64,000 nucleotides of DNA from Saxibacter everestensis (GCF_025787225.1 NZ_CP090958.1:2590550-2654549), one strand, 5' to 3'; positions 31,449-40,492 are shown, numbered from the stretch's first letter. Program-made: numbers and translations. The notes: generated by a model from the letters alone, not told the origin.

Positions 31449-32477
31449 ATGTCAGCGGCAAACGGGCGCGATCTGCGCCTACTCCCCAAGGCTCACCTGC
31501 ACCTGCACTTCACCGGATCGATGCGGCTTGCGACCGTGCTCGATCTTGCAGAACGACACGGCATCAGGCTGCCGGGAAGTCTGCGCACGCAGCACATGCC
31601 GGATCTGTCCCCCGATGAACGCGGCTGGTTCAGATTCCAGCGGCTCTACGACGCGGCCCGATCCGTTGTGCGCGGCGAAAGCGATATGCGCCGGATCATT
31701 GCCGAGGCCGCCGAGGATGACCGCGCCGAGGGTTCCAGGTGGCTGGAGATCCAGATCGATCCGACCTCGTATGCGCCATTTGTCGGCGGAATCACTCCGG
31801 CTTTGGAGATAGTGCTGGACGAAGCGCGTCGGGCATCCGACGAAGCGTTCGGGGTCGGCGTCATCGTCGCGGCATCCCGCACCCGGCATCCCCTGGAAGC
31901 CCGGACCCTTGCGCGGCTGGCTGCGCGTAACGCGGGAACGGTACCCGGCACAGTGTTCGGCTTCGGGTTGAGCAACGACGAACGCCGCGGCGTCACGGCG
32001 GACTTCGGCCCCGCGTTCCGGATTGCCCGGGAGGCAGGTCTCGGTCTGATGCCGCACGGAGGCGAACTCCTCGGGCCGCATCATGTGCGTGAGGTAATCG
32101 AGGCGCTGCAACCGGATCGGCTCGGGCACGGTGTCCGGATAGCCGACGATGAGCGTCTGCTGTCCGAGGTGGCACGGAGCGGGATCGGCCTGGAGATCTG
32201 CCCCGGTTCGAACATCAGTCTCGGGGTTTTTGCCGAAGCAGAGCAGGTACCGCTTCGCCGGTTGCTGGATGCTGGTACCCGGATCGCCCTTGGCGCGGAC
32301 GACCCGTTGCTGTTCGGCAGCCGACTCGTCGACCAGTACTCGATGGCACGGTCAGCTTCGGGCCTCAGCGACCAGGAACTGGCACGGCTGGCTGAGATGT
32401 CGATAGATCTTTCCCGCGCGCCGGATCGGCTCAAATCAACGGCTAGGGCCGATATCGCGGCCTGGCTGGCGACCTAG
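31449..32477 (+). CDS. add: Adenosine deaminase family protein
   Basis: 342 residues from ATG 31449; no strong ribosome-binding site is seen. The amidohydrolase metal and catalytic motifs are HLHLHFTGS near residue 17, MPHGGE (usually HAGE), LGHG, and GADDP (usually NTDDP). It is predicted to deaminate adenosine or 2'-deoxyadenosine to inosine. The variant GADDP motif is common in actinobacterial members. The paralogous aminofutalosine deaminase function is unlikely because the window has classical Men genes. Its last bases overlap the murB stop. Confidence 0.85.
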   Translation: MSAANGRDLRLLPKAHLHLHFTGSMRLATVLDLAERHGIRLPGSLRTQHMPDLSPDERGWFRFQRLYDAARSVVRGESDMRRIIAEAAEDDRAEGSRWLEIQIDPTSYAPFVGGITPALEIVLDEARRASDEAFGVGVIVAASRTRHPLEARTLARLAARNAGTVPGTVFGFGLSNDERRGVTADFGPAFRIAREAGLGLMPHGGELLGPHHVREVIEALQPDRLGHGVRIADDERLLSEVARSGIGLEICPGSNISLGVFAEAEQVPLRRLLDAGTRIALGADDPLLFGSRLVDQYSMARSASGLSDQELARLAEMSIDLSRAPDRLKSTARADIAAWLAT

Positions 32478-33622
32478 GCGCCGAGCAGGCTCACGCCGAC
32501 CAGGTTCGGCTCGGCATGGAGTTCGATGCCGAAGCGTTCGATGACGCCGGCCCGAACCGTCCTGGCAAGCTCCACGATGTCTGCCGCCCGGGCGGTGCCG
32601 CGATTGGTCAGCGCGAGTGGATGCTTGGTGGACAGGGAGGCCCGGTCCGGCGCTATTCCAAACCCCTTGGAGAATCCAGCGTGGTCGATCAACCACGCCG
32701 CCGAGGTCTTGACAGATCCGTCCGGCAGTGGCCAGGCAGGCGCACCCTCGGGCAGTTGAGTTGCTCCGGGCAAGATCGGGTTCGTGAAGAACGATCCCGC
32801 ACTGTAGGTGTCCGGGTCGTCCGGGTCGAGCACCATGCCCTTGCCGGCTCTCAGGCGCAGCACTGCCTCGCGGACCTGATCGATCGGGGCTCGCTCCCCC
32901 AGCTCGACGCCGAGCGACCTGGCGAGCTCCGCATACCGTACTGGGGCACCGGCATCGCCCGAGTGCAAGATGAAGGTCACTCCGAGCACGATGTGACGAC
33001 CGCCGAAACTGTCGTAGCGGTTGCGCTTGAACAGCGAATCCCGGTAGCCGAACTCACAGTCGGCTCGGCCGAGCCGCAGTTCAGTCTTCGTTTGCCGGTC
33101 CCAGACGCGGACGCTGTCAATCAGGTTTCCGACTTCGGCGCCATACGCGCCCACATTTTGAATCGGGGTTGCACCGACGCTTCCGGGGATACCGGAAAGC
33201 GCCTCAAGCCCCGCGAGCCGATTGTGCACCGTGTGCGCAACGAACTCATCCCAGTTGACACCAGCCGCGGCGTCCACGCGAACGGCCGAGCCGGCCTCGT
33301 CCCGTGCCTGTCCGCTGCCCCTATCGCTGGTGCTGTCGCCGAAGGGAGCTGCCGTAATTCCTTCAGTCGCAACCTGCACGACCGTGCCGGGAAATCCCTG
33401 GTCGGAGACCAGAAGATTCGAGCCGCCGGCGACCAGCAGAATGGCCGCGCCCCGATCATCGTGCCCGGAGATCGTTTCGATCAGCCGTTCGTCGGTGTAT
33501 GCGCGCACAAAGGACTCGGCAGGGCCGCCGACCCGAAGAGTGGTGAGCTCGGCGAGCCGCACCGGATCGGTCCCGGATGCCGTCGCACGCTCGGTCTCGT
33601 TCGCTCCGCCGGAAAGACTCAC
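32474..33622 (-). CDS. murB: UDP-N-acetylenolpyruvoylglucosamine reductase
   Basis: NADPH-dependent FAD enzyme that makes UDP-MurNAc in peptidoglycan synthesis. 382 residues from GTG 33622, 3 bp after the upstream MaoC stop. FAD-binding motifs TTLRVGGPAESF and AGGSNLLVSD, the substrate loop SGIPGSVGATPIQNVGAYGAE and the catalytic Ser in YSAGSFFTNPIL are present. The C-terminal Glu region (HAEPNLVG) is intact. The insert DRGSGQARDEAGSAVR near residue 100 is not conserved in the family. Operon with two MaoC genes upstream. Confidence 0.95.
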   Translation of the reverse strand: MSLSGGANETERATASGTDPVRLAELTTLRVGGPAESFVRAYTDERLIETISGHDDRGAAILLVAGGSNLLVSDQGFPGTVVQVATEGITAAPFGDSTSDRGSGQARDEAGSAVRVDAAAGVNWDEFVAHTVHNRLAGLEALSGIPGSVGATPIQNVGAYGAEVGNLIDSVRVWDRQTKTELRLGRADCEFGYRDSLFKRNRYDSFGGRHIVLGVTFILHSGDAGAPVRYAELARSLGVELGERAPIDQVREAVLRLRAGKGMVLDPDDPDTYSAGSFFTNPILPGATQLPEGAPAWPLPDGSVKTSAAWLIDHAGFSKGFGIAPDRASLSTKHPLALTNRGTARAADIVELARTVRAGVIERFGIELHAEPNLVGVSLLGA

Positions 33623-33625
33623 GCC

Positions 33626-34069
33626 CTACAGCCGAACCTTCGCCTGGGACTTTGCCAGCACTGTTGCGCCGTCGACACTGACCCTGAGGTCGATTCGGGC
33701 CACCCTGTTCTCCTGATCGAGAGCGCCGACCTTCGCCTCGACATCGATGGTCGCAGTCGGTTGTTCCGGGGAGCCATTTGCGGCATCCGCAACAGGCACC
33801 GGGCGGGTAAAGCGAACCTGATAATCCACCACCCGGGCCGGGTCCTCGGCCCAGTCGACCACGACGTTGACCGCGGTGCCCATGGTGAACATGCCGTGAG
33901 CGATAACGCCATCGAGTCCGACCTCGCGGGCGAAACGCTCATTCCAGTGGATCGGGTTGAAATCCAGTGAGGCGCCCGCGTACCGGACCAGGTCGGCACG
34001 GGAGACCGTGTAGCTGCTGCTGGCGACGATCTCGCCGACCTCAAGCAAGCCGAAATCAGGGACAGTCAC
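33626..34069 (-). CDS. MaoC-like (R)-hydratase, HadB-type
   Basis: 147 residues, single hotdog fold with the hydratase-2 motif DFNPIHWNERFAREVGLDGV followed by IAHGM; catalytic Asp and His are present. With its upstream partner it matches the mycobacterial HadA/HadB pair, which dehydrates 3-hydroxyacyl-ACP in fatty-acid elongation. Its ATG overlaps the stop of the upstream gene, indicating a heterodimer made in equal amounts. The mycolate-specific role is an inference from homology only. Confidence 0.88.
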   Translation of the reverse strand: MTVPDFGLLEVGEIVASSSYTVSRADLVRYAGASLDFNPIHWNERFAREVGLDGVIAHGMFTMGTAVNVVVDWAEDPARVVDYQVRFTRPVPVADAANGSPEQPTATIDVEAKVGALDQENRVARIDLRVSVDGATVLAKSQAKVRL

Positions 34070-34518
34070 GCGTCATCACCTCGAACGACAAGGGCGGAGA
34101 TCGCGGTCACGACCTTTTCCTGGCTATCGGCGTCCATGATTTCCGAGCGGGTGGTCACCATCGCGTTGCCACCAACCAGGCGAATCGAGTCGACGTGCAG
34201 CTCGGCCACCAGTTTGTCGCCGGCGATGATCGGGCGGTGCGCGATGAATTGTTGCGAGCCGTGCACGACCCGGCTGAAATCAATGCCGGCTTCGGGATCC
34301 CGGACCAGCCGCGCGTCGGAACGTTGCGCAATGATTACCGCGAATGTGGGCGGAGCCAGCAGATCGTCGTAACCGAGTTCTCTCGCCGCCGCAACGTCGG
34401 TGTAGGCCGGGTGGGTTGCCTTCGTGGCCTCGGCAAAGTTTCGGATGACTTCACGGGAAACCGAGTAGGGTTCACCGGGTGGATAACTCCGACCCTGGAT
34501 GTCCGGATTGACCGCCAT
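34066..34518 (-). CDS. MaoC N-terminal-type protein, HadA-type
   Basis: 150 residues; FAS1-DH-type hotdog protein (YPPGEPYSVSREVIRNFAEA, LAPPTFAVIIAQR, VVHGSQQFIAHRPIIAGDKL) lacking the catalytic hydratase motif, as in the HadA stabilising subunit. It is translationally coupled to the HadB-type gene. rpmG, which usually precedes this pair in actinobacteria, is absent here; a terminator and two tRNA genes lie upstream instead. Confidence 0.87.
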   Translation of the reverse strand: MAVNPDIQGRSYPPGEPYSVSREVIRNFAEATKATHPAYTDVAAARELGYDDLLAPPTFAVIIAQRSDARLVRDPEAGIDFSRVVHGSQQFIAHRPIIAGDKLVAELHVDSIRLVGGNAMVTTRSEIMDADSQEKVVTAISALVVRGDDA

Positions 34519-34548
34519 CTTTCACCGCTTCCTCTTCAGTCAACGTAA

Positions 34549-34574
34549 AAAGGCCGCCAGCACGGGCGACCTTT
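34549..34574 (-). terminator. Terminator after tRNA-Met
   Basis: 10-bp stem (34565-34574 with 34549-34558, one G-U pair), followed on the minus strand by a U-run at 34551-34547. It ends the tRNA-Thr/tRNA-Met transcript 8 bp beyond tRNA-Met and separates it from the MaoC-murB operon. Confidence 0.8.
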
Positions 34575-34581
34575 ACTTACG

Positions 34582-34655
34582 TAGCGGGGGCGGGGCACGA
34601 TCCCGCGACCTCACGATTATGAGTCGTGCGCTCTAACCAACTGAGCTACCCCGCC
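34582..34655 (-). tRNA. tRNA-Met (CAT)
   Basis: 74 nt, acceptor GGCGGGG with CCCCGCT (first pair G-U), T-stem GCGGG/CCCGC, anticodon loop CTCATAA giving CAT. The first base pair and the T-arm fit an elongator tRNA-Met; initiator features are absent. Confidence 0.93.
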
Positions 34656-34691
34656 GCGTTGCGATCAGCTTATCTCAAGCTCTCGCACGAG

Positions 34692-34764
34692 AGCCCCGAA
34701 AGGGAATCGAACCCTTGACCTTCTCCTTACCATGGAGATGCTCTGCCGTCTGAGCTATCGGGGC
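34692..34764 (-). tRNA. tRNA-Thr (GGT)
   Basis: 73 nt, acceptor GCCCCGA with TCGGGGC, discriminator T, anticodon stem TCTCC/GGAGA around ATGGTAA, giving anticodon GGT. It is 36 bp upstream of tRNA-Met in the same direction. Confidence 0.95.
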
Positions 34765-34815
34765 AACGGGACAAAAGCCTATACGGTCAAAATCAATAAT
34801 GCCAATCGGGTCGCC

Positions 34816-35622
34816 CTACTCCTCCCCCTTACCGAATTTCGCCGCGATATAGCCCTGAAGCCGGCCAGGCTGGTTTGAGATGATGCCGTTGACACCGATT
34901 TCCATCAGCCGGTCCCAGTCCTCCGGCTTGTCCGCCGTCCAGACGAACATTCCGATGTCATGGGCGAGGATCTCGGCGGCGGTTTTCTGCCGCAGCATGA
35001 AGCCCCGGAGACCCGGGTTGTAGCAGATCGCGCCGAGCTCCTCGATCAGCTCGAGGTCCTCCAGCCGGGGCACGAACCGCAACAGGCCTCGGGGAAGGTC
35101 GGGAACGATGTCACGCATACTTCGGACTGTGTCGACGTTGAAACTCTGAATGATCACGTTCTCGGACAGCTCAGCTTCCCGGATCATTTCACCGACCGTG
35201 CCGACGCTGACCGGATCCCAGTAGTCCTTGAACTCCAGCAGCAACCGGCCGCCATGCGATTGAAAACCAGCCAGGACTTCGTCGAGCCGGGGAACTGTAA
35301 CGCCCGTATACCCAGGGCCCCGCCAGGAACCGGCATCGACATCGGCCAGCTGGGCGAACGTCTTCTTGTCGACATCGCCTTTGCCGTCCGTGGTCCGGTC
35401 GACGTCGTCATCATGAATGATGACCGGCACGCCATCGGACGTATTTGCGAGATCGATCTCGATGTAGTCGCAGCCGATGAGCCGCGCGGCCTCGATCGCC
35501 GGCAATGTGTTCTCGGGGGCTACTCCGGAATAGCCCCGATGGGCCATCACCCAGGGCGGGCCGCCCCGGCCGGGTTCGTCGATGGAGTGTTCAGCCAGAA
35601 ACGCGTGCCACAGCGACGTCAT
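34816..35622 (-). CDS. Glycerophosphodiester phosphodiesterase
   Basis: Hydrolyses glycerophosphodiesters to sn-glycerol-3-phosphate and alcohol. 268 residues from ATG 35622 (MTSLWHAFLAEHSID); GGTGAG lies upstream. Catalytic motifs AHRGYSGVAPENT, EIDL and HDDDVDRTTDG are intact, and the TIM-barrel continues with LLLEFKD and FVWTADKPEDWDRL. No signal peptide, so cytoplasmic. The 39 bp upstream run into the desaturase 3' end, so the two are probably cotranscribed. Confidence 0.92.
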   Translation of the reverse strand: MTSLWHAFLAEHSIDEPGRGGPPWVMAHRGYSGVAPENTLPAIEAARLIGCDYIEIDLANTSDGVPVIIHDDDVDRTTDGKGDVDKKTFAQLADVDAGSWRGPGYTGVTVPRLDEVLAGFQSHGGRLLLEFKDYWDPVSVGTVGEMIREAELSENVIIQSFNVDTVRSMRDIVPDLPRGLLRFVPRLEDLELIEELGAICYNPGLRGFMLRQKTAAEILAHDIGMFVWTADKPEDWDRLMEIGVNGIISNQPGRLQGYIAAKFGKGEE

Positions 35623-35660
35623 ATTTCTCACCCTAGCGCGAGCCCAGCGCGCGGAACTCG

Positions 35661-36743
35661 CTAGCTGCGCGGCCGAAGCGAGGCGATCATCGGGCACTCG
35701 AACGGATCGCGCTCACCGAGGCCCACCCGGTTCAGATAGCGCACGACCGCCGCGTACGACTGCAGCAGGCTGACCTCGGTGTACCTCACATCGCGCTGCT
35801 CGCAGAAGGCCTTGACGATCTTCTGGGTGGCGACCAGATTTGGCCGCGGCATGCTTGGGAACAGATGGTGTTCGACCTGGAAGTTCAGGCCACCCATCAG
35901 CCAGTTGTTGAACCAGTTGCTGTGGATGTTGCGGGAGGTGAGCACCTGACGCTGCAGGAAGTTCACGTTGTCCCGGGCCTCTAGCAGCGGCATTCCCTTG
36001 TGGTTCGGCGCAAAAGACGCCCCCATGTAGAGTCCGAACACCGCCAGATGCACGCCGAGGAAAGCGAAAGCGAGCCCAGGCGAAAGGAATACGAATGGGA
36101 TCGCGGTGACCGAGATCAGCCGGACAGCGAGAAAAGTGATCTCCAGCCGGCGCTGCTTCACGGTGTCGCCGGTAAACGCGGTGATCAGAGCGTCCTTGTG
36201 CAGATTGATGCCCTCGAGCAGCAGTAACGGGAAGAAGAAGTACCCTTGCTTGCCGGTCAGCCGGGCCGCGAGGCCGCTGCGTTGCTTCGCCTGCTCGGGC
36301 GTGAACGCGATGACCAGGTCCTCGATGTCGGGATCCTTGCCGATCTTGTTTGGATTCGCATGGTGCCGGCTGTGCTTGTTCATCCACCAGCCGTAGCTGA
36401 GGCCGACGAAGAGGTTGGCGAACACTATGCCGAACCAGTCGTTCACTTTCCCGGAGCGGAAAATCTGCCGGTGCGCTGCCTCGTGTCCGAGAAAGGCCAG
36501 CTGAGTGAACAGGATTCCAAGCGCGCCCGCGACTATGAGCTGATACCAGCTATCGCCGATCATCGCGAAAGCTACCCAGGCGAGGGCGAAAGCGCCGACA
36601 GTGCCGGCAATCTTCACGATGTAGTAGCTGTGCCGTCGCCGCAGCAGGCCCGCTTCCCGAACCTGATTCAGCAGTTCTGCGTAGTCGCTGGTTGCCCGTT
36701 TTGCCTGTGGGCGTCGTTCCAAAGTGGATACAGCAGTTGTCAA
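35661..36743 (-). CDS. Membrane fatty-acid desaturase
   Basis: 360 residues from a TTG at 36743, with GGAAGGA 7 bp upstream. Membrane di-iron desaturase with three histidine boxes: HEAAH, HSRHH and QVEHH, and hydrophobic pairs between them. The QVEHHLFP box and C-terminal layout match acyl-lipid or linoleoyl-CoA desaturase-type proteins (mycobacterial DesA3-like). It introduces a double bond into membrane acyl chains; position unknown. No adjacent oxidoreductase gene is seen, but the Fpr protein at 37937 could supply electrons. Confidence 0.9.
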   Translation of the reverse strand: MTTAVSTLERRPQAKRATSDYAELLNQVREAGLLRRRHSYYIVKIAGTVGAFALAWVAFAMIGDSWYQLIVAGALGILFTQLAFLGHEAAHRQIFRSGKVNDWFGIVFANLFVGLSYGWWMNKHSRHHANPNKIGKDPDIEDLVIAFTPEQAKQRSGLAARLTGKQGYFFFPLLLLEGINLHKDALITAFTGDTVKQRRLEITFLAVRLISVTAIPFVFLSPGLAFAFLGVHLAVFGLYMGASFAPNHKGMPLLEARDNVNFLQRQVLTSRNIHSNWFNNWLMGGLNFQVEHHLFPSMPRPNLVATQKIVKAFCEQRDVRYTEVSLLQSYAAVVRYLNRVGLGERDPFECPMIASLRPRS

Positions 36744-36904
36744 GGAAAGATCCTTCCGGTCGATGGACTACGACCGAGCCAGGATCGCGATACATATGTG
36801 GGTGTGCTGTTCTCGACTCTACGACACAACGACTGGCTGTTTGGCGTACTGCGCTGGGAGTCGACTGGCAATACACGGTGTCCCGTCGGTGAGGCTACTA
36901 AGAG

Positions 36905-36951
36905 AAGAGGCCTCCGAGTTGCGAACCAAATTCGCAACTCGGAGGCCTCTT
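36905..36951 (-). terminator. tRNA-Tyr terminator
   Basis: Perfect 21-bp inverted repeat (36905-36925 with 36931-36951, loop CCAAA) directly downstream of tRNA-Tyr. Palindromic enough to act in both directions. No other gene lies in 36744-36960. Confidence 0.85.
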
Positions 36952-36960
36952 CACACCCTG

Positions 36961-37042
36961 TGGCAGGTATAGGATTCGAACCTATGTAGGCAATGCCGGC
37001 TGATTTACAGTCAGCTCCCTTTGGCCGCTCGGGCAACCTGCC
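36961..37042 (-). tRNA. tRNA-Tyr (GTA)
   Basis: 82 nt class II tRNA with a long variable arm; acceptor GGCAGGT with ACCTGCC, discriminator A, anticodon loop CTGTAAA giving GTA. Confidence 0.95.
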
Positions 37043-37213
37043 GGGTCAGGCGCTAAACCATGTCACGTGGATCTGTGCGACGTGGTCCTAAAAGCACCTA
37101 GATGAGAATACTAGGCACTGGCCGAAACCGGAAATCGGCATGCCGGCCACCGCTCCCGGCCGCTGCCAGTATGGTTGAAAGCAAGTTCAATTCCCCTCAG
37201 TTAAGGAGCCCTC

Positions 37214-37705
37214 ATGGCCAGCGATTCTTCGTTCGACATTGTGAGCAAGGTTGACCGTCAGGAAGCCGACAACGCCTTGAACCAGGCCGCCAAGGAAATC
37301 TCGCAGCGCTACGACTTCCGCGGTACGGACGCATCGATTGAGTGGTCGGGCGAGAAAGTCATGATGAAGGCGATCAGCGAGGACCGGGTGAAGGCTGTAC
37401 TCGACGTCTTCCAGTCGAAGCTGGTCAAGCGCGGCATTTCGCTGAAGTCCCTCGAAGACGGCGAGCCGTATCCGTCCGGCAAGGAGTACCGGATCGAAGC
37501 GACCATCAAGGAAGGCCTCGATCAGGAGAACGCAAAGAAGGTCACGAAGATCATTCGGGACGAGGCCGCAAAGGGAGTCAAGACCCAGATTCAGGGCGAA
37601 GAAGTCCGGGTGACGTCAAAGAGCCGGGACGACCTGCAGGACATTATCGCCCTGCTCAAGGGCAAGGACCTTGAGGTAGACCTGCAGTTCGTGAACTACC
37701 GGTAG
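37214..37705 (+). CDS. yajQ: YajQ-family nucleotide-binding protein
   Basis: 163 residues from ATG 37214 with AAGGAG at 37203. UPF0234 family, two ferredoxin-like halves: [20 protein letters not shown] at the N-terminus, [20 protein letters not shown] and [20 protein letters not shown] in the second half, ending DLQFVNYR. Some relatives bind cyclic di-GMP; whether this one does cannot be read from sequence. Confidence 0.95.
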   Translation: MASDSSFDIVSKVDRQEADNALNQAAKEISQRYDFRGTDASIEWSGEKVMMKAISEDRVKAVLDVFQSKLVKRGISLKSLEDGEPYPSGKEYRIEATIKEGLDQENAKKVTKIIRDEAAKGVKTQIQGEEVRVTSKSRDDLQDIIALLKGKDLEVDLQFVNYR

Positions 37706-37750
37706 CACCCGCTAGATCACCGGGCAGCGAATCGGCCAGCGTCGGGAAGG

Positions 37751-37882
37751 TTGAAGAAGGTCACGCGGAACATCGTGGCGCATGGCGCTCAGGTGGACTA
37801 CCGGGTCATCTGGAATGCCCGCCAGCGCCGGCTTCCTGACGAGGTCGAACAGGTCCGTCGAATTCTCGCCGCCGACGACTGA
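37751..37882 (+). CDS. Possible 43-residue small protein
   Basis: A TTG at 37751, directly after GGGAAGG, opens a 43-residue frame (KKVTRNIVAHGAQVDYRVIW then NARQRRLPDEVEQVRRILAA) with strongly GC-rich third positions. It stops at 37882, where a hairpin begins. No family is recognised, and the ribosome-binding site is too close for a confident start (GTG 37776 is an alternative). It could be a small basic protein or chance. Confidence 0.3.
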   Translation: MKKVTRNIVAHGAQVDYRVIWNARQRRLPDEVEQVRRILAADD

Positions 37883-37910
37883 GGCGTCGTCCCTCGGGAG
37901 GAACGACGCC
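37883..37910. terminator. Hairpin between yajQ side and fpr
   Basis: GGCGTCGT (37883-37890) pairs with ACGACGCC (37903-37910); the inner CCT/AGG can add to the stem. It lies between convergent transcripts and can serve either the small plus-strand frame or fpr. No U-run is obvious. Confidence 0.5.
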
Positions 37911-37936
37911 CAGTGGACGGATGCGCGGAGCTGGTT

Positions 37937-39301
37937 TCAATTACGCCGGCGCGAAGCCTCCAGCATTCCGTCGCGGCTCGAGACCTTGATCCGCTCGCGG
38001 CCCTGCGGCTCGCCCAGCGACCGCTCGAAGTTGTCCAGCGCGTGCCAGCCGTCCCAATCGGTGTAGTCAACACCCTTGTCGGCCAGGAACTTTTCGATTG
38101 CCTCCGGCTCGGGCTTCTCCGCGGCGGGCAGGGAGTCCCGGTCCTTGATCAAATGTGAGATCGTTTCAAGCGCATCGCCCTTGGTGTGCCCGATCAGTCC
38201 AACCGGGCCGCGTTTGATCCAGCCGGTTGCGTATACCCCGGGAAGCTCGCTCGCGCCAGGCTCGGAAGATTCCAGAACCTTTCCACCGTCGTTAGGGATC
38301 ACGCCACGGGACGCATCGAAGGGAAGGTCGTTGAGAGGTGAGCCGAAGTACCCCACTGCGCGGTACACCGCCTGCACTGGCCAGTCGTGGTGCTCGCCGG
38401 TCCCCCGGACGCCCGCGTTCCCGTCGAGCTCCATCCGTTCCGTTCTGAGTCCCTCGACCTTGCCATCGCCGTATACCTCGACCGGCGCGTGCAGGAAGTG
38501 CAGGTGCAGGCGGCGCGAGGCGCCCGCCGGTTCCTTCAACGTCCAGTCAGTCAGCGTCTTGGTTACTTGCTTGGTTTGATTGTTCGAGTGGATCTGCTTC
38601 ATCGAAGCATCGTCGAACTCGAAATCCTCGGGATAAACGATGATGTCGACATCCGGGACGTGGCCGAGCTCACGGAGCTCCAACGGGGTGAATTTCACCT
38701 GGGCCGGACCACGGCGCCCGAAAACGTGCACATCGGTCACCGGCGAGTTCTTCAAGCCCTGATAGACGTGATCCGGGATCTCGGTGGGCAACAGATCATC
38801 GGCATGCTTGGACAGCATCCGAGCCACGTCGAGCGCCACGTTGCCATTTCCGATCACGGCGACCTGCCTGGCCTTCAGCGGCCAGGTCTGCGGGTAGTCC
38901 GGGTGCGCGTCGTACCAGTTCACGAAGTCCGCGGCGCCGTACGACCCGTTAAGGTCGATGCCGGGGATGTCCAGCGAGGAATCCCGCACGCAGCCGGTGG
39001 AGAAGATCACTGCGTCGTAGAAAGTCTGCAGCTGCTGGAGGTCGATGTCCGTGCCGAAATCGACATTTCCGAACACCCGGATGTCACCACGGTCGAGCAC
39101 CTTGATCAGCGCGTTGATAATCAGCTTGATACGCGGGTGGTCCGGCGCAACGCCATAACGCACGAGGCCGAAAGGCGCCGGAAGGCGTTCGAAAAGATCG
39201 ATGCTGAGCTCGAAATCCCGTTCAGCCTTCGTCAGCAGGTCCGCTGCGTAGATGCCGGCCGGGCCGGCACCGACGATGGCCACCCGAAGAGGGCGCGTCA
39301 T
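37937..39301 (-). CDS. fprA: Ferredoxin/adrenodoxin-type NADP reductase (FprA)
   Basis: 454 residues from ATG 39301 (GGAAGGA upstream). FAD- and NADP-binding flavoprotein of the adrenodoxin reductase family: FAD loop VAIVGAGPAGIYAAD at the N-terminus, LVRYGVAPDHP, then the NADP loop VAVIGNGNVALDVARML and the C-terminal YATGWIKRGPVGLIGHTKGD. Matches mycobacterial FprA. It transfers electrons between NADPH and ferredoxins and could supply the desaturase nearby. Confidence 0.94.
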   Translation of the reverse strand: MTRPLRVAIVGAGPAGIYAADLLTKAERDFELSIDLFERLPAPFGLVRYGVAPDHPRIKLIINALIKVLDRGDIRVFGNVDFGTDIDLQQLQTFYDAVIFSTGCVRDSSLDIPGIDLNGSYGAADFVNWYDAHPDYPQTWPLKARQVAVIGNGNVALDVARMLSKHADDLLPTEIPDHVYQGLKNSPVTDVHVFGRRGPAQVKFTPLELRELGHVPDVDIIVYPEDFEFDDASMKQIHSNNQTKQVTKTLTDWTLKEPAGASRRLHLHFLHAPVEVYGDGKVEGLRTERMELDGNAGVRGTGEHHDWPVQAVYRAVGYFGSPLNDLPFDASRGVIPNDGGKVLESSEPGASELPGVYATGWIKRGPVGLIGHTKGDALETISHLIKDRDSLPAAEKPEPEAIEKFLADKGVDYTDWDGWHALDNFERSLGEPQGRERIKVSSRDGMLEASRRRN

Positions 39302-39435
39302 ATTTGTCCTTCCTCACGGCGCCTTGGCACCGGTAGCGGTTTCACCGCTGAATCAATAGAGCACAGAAGTACATCCTAATTCAGACTAGCCGTGTAGCCC
39401 CCCGCGATGCGAAACCGAAGTGAGCAATCACACGT

Positions 39436-39447
39436 CCGGTCGACCGG
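39436..39447. other. 12-bp perfect palindrome between fprA and rarD
   Basis: CCGGTCGACCGG in the divergent intergenic region (39302-39511), 65 bp before the rarD start. Possible operator; no regulator is identified and nothing else is visible in this gap. Confidence 0.25.
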
Positions 39448-39511
39448 CTAGCGCAGGGCACGCGCGGCTCCCGACCCGCACCACTTCATAGCTCAGCGAT
39501 ACGCTTGGAAC

Positions 39512-40492
39512 GTGTCTGCCACCCCAAGCTCCAGCAACGACCCCGCGGCTGCCGCCGCCCCGACGTCGGGGACGGACGAGGCTCAGCGTCGTGAACGAAA
39601 GACCGGCCTGCTGCTTGGGATGACCAGCTATCTTTGCTGGGGCGTCATCCCGCTGTACTTCGCCTTGCTCGAACCAGCCGGGTCGATCGAGATCGTGGCC
39701 CAGCGGGTGGTCTGGTCACTGCTGCTCTGCGTCATTTTGCTATTCGTGGTCCGTGGTTTCCGACGGACGGCTGTAGTCCTTCGCAAGCCGAAACTCTTCG
39801 GTGTTCTCGCGGCCGCGTCGGCATTCGTCGCGATCAACTGGCTTGGTTTCATCTTCGGCGTGCAGACGCACCGGGTCGTCGAGGTCTCGCTGGGTTACTT
39901 CATCAACCCGCTCTTCACGGTCTTACTCGGTGTGGTCTTCCTGAAGGAAAAGCTCAACCGGCTCCAGTGGCTTGCCATGGCCATCGGCGCACTCGCGGTC
40001 TTGGTAATTGCGATCGGGTACGGCCGGGCGCCCTGGCTTTCGCTGCTTGTGGCCGGCAGCTTCGGTCTCTATGGCTTGATGAAGAACCGGGTCGGCCGGA
40101 CCGTTGACGCGGTAGCCGGGTTGAGCATCGAAACCATGATCCTGTCTCCGATCGCCCTCGGATACCTGATCTGGCTCGAGGCTTCAGGAAATGGAACCTT
40201 CACCTCGGTCAGCCCCGGGCATACTGCTCTCCTGATCGGACTCGGCGTCGTGACCGCCGTGCCGCTCCTGCTCTTCTCGGCGGCAGCACGGCGAGTGCCG
40301 CTGAGCTGGATCGGCATGTTGCAGTACATCGCCCCGGTCATGCAGTTCGTCTTCGGCATCACAGTTTTCGGCGAGCACATGCCGCTGGCTCGTTGGATCG
40401 GTTTCTGCCTGGTCTGGTCCGCGCTCGTCGTGCTCAGCATCGACATGATGACCAGATCCAGGCGACGACCACGCCCGGTGGCCCCGGCCTAG
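39512..40492 (+). CDS. rarD: RarD-type permease of the DMT/EamA superfamily
   Basis: 326 residues from GTG 39512 with about ten hydrophobic helices. RarD features: TSYLCWGVIPLYFALLEPAG, AQRVVWSLLL, FVAINWLGFIFGVQTHRVVE, and SLGYFINPLFTVLLGVVFLK. Substrate unknown. TACGCT lies at 39500-39505, only 6 bp from the GTG, so the message may be leaderless. Its stop overlaps that of the convergent prenyl synthase gene. Confidence 0.9.
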   Translation: MSATPSSSNDPAAAAAPTSGTDEAQRRERKTGLLLGMTSYLCWGVIPLYFALLEPAGSIEIVAQRVVWSLLLCVILLFVVRGFRRTAVVLRKPKLFGVLAAASAFVAINWLGFIFGVQTHRVVEVSLGYFINPLFTVLLGVVFLKEKLNRLQWLAMAIGALAVLVIAIGYGRAPWLSLLVAGSFGLYGLMKNRVGRTVDAVAGLSIETMILSPIALGYLIWLEASGNGTFTSVSPGHTALLIGLGVVTAVPLLLFSAAARRVPLSWIGMLQYIAPVMQFVFGITVFGEHMPLARWIGFCLVWSALVVLSIDMMTRSRRRPRPVAPA

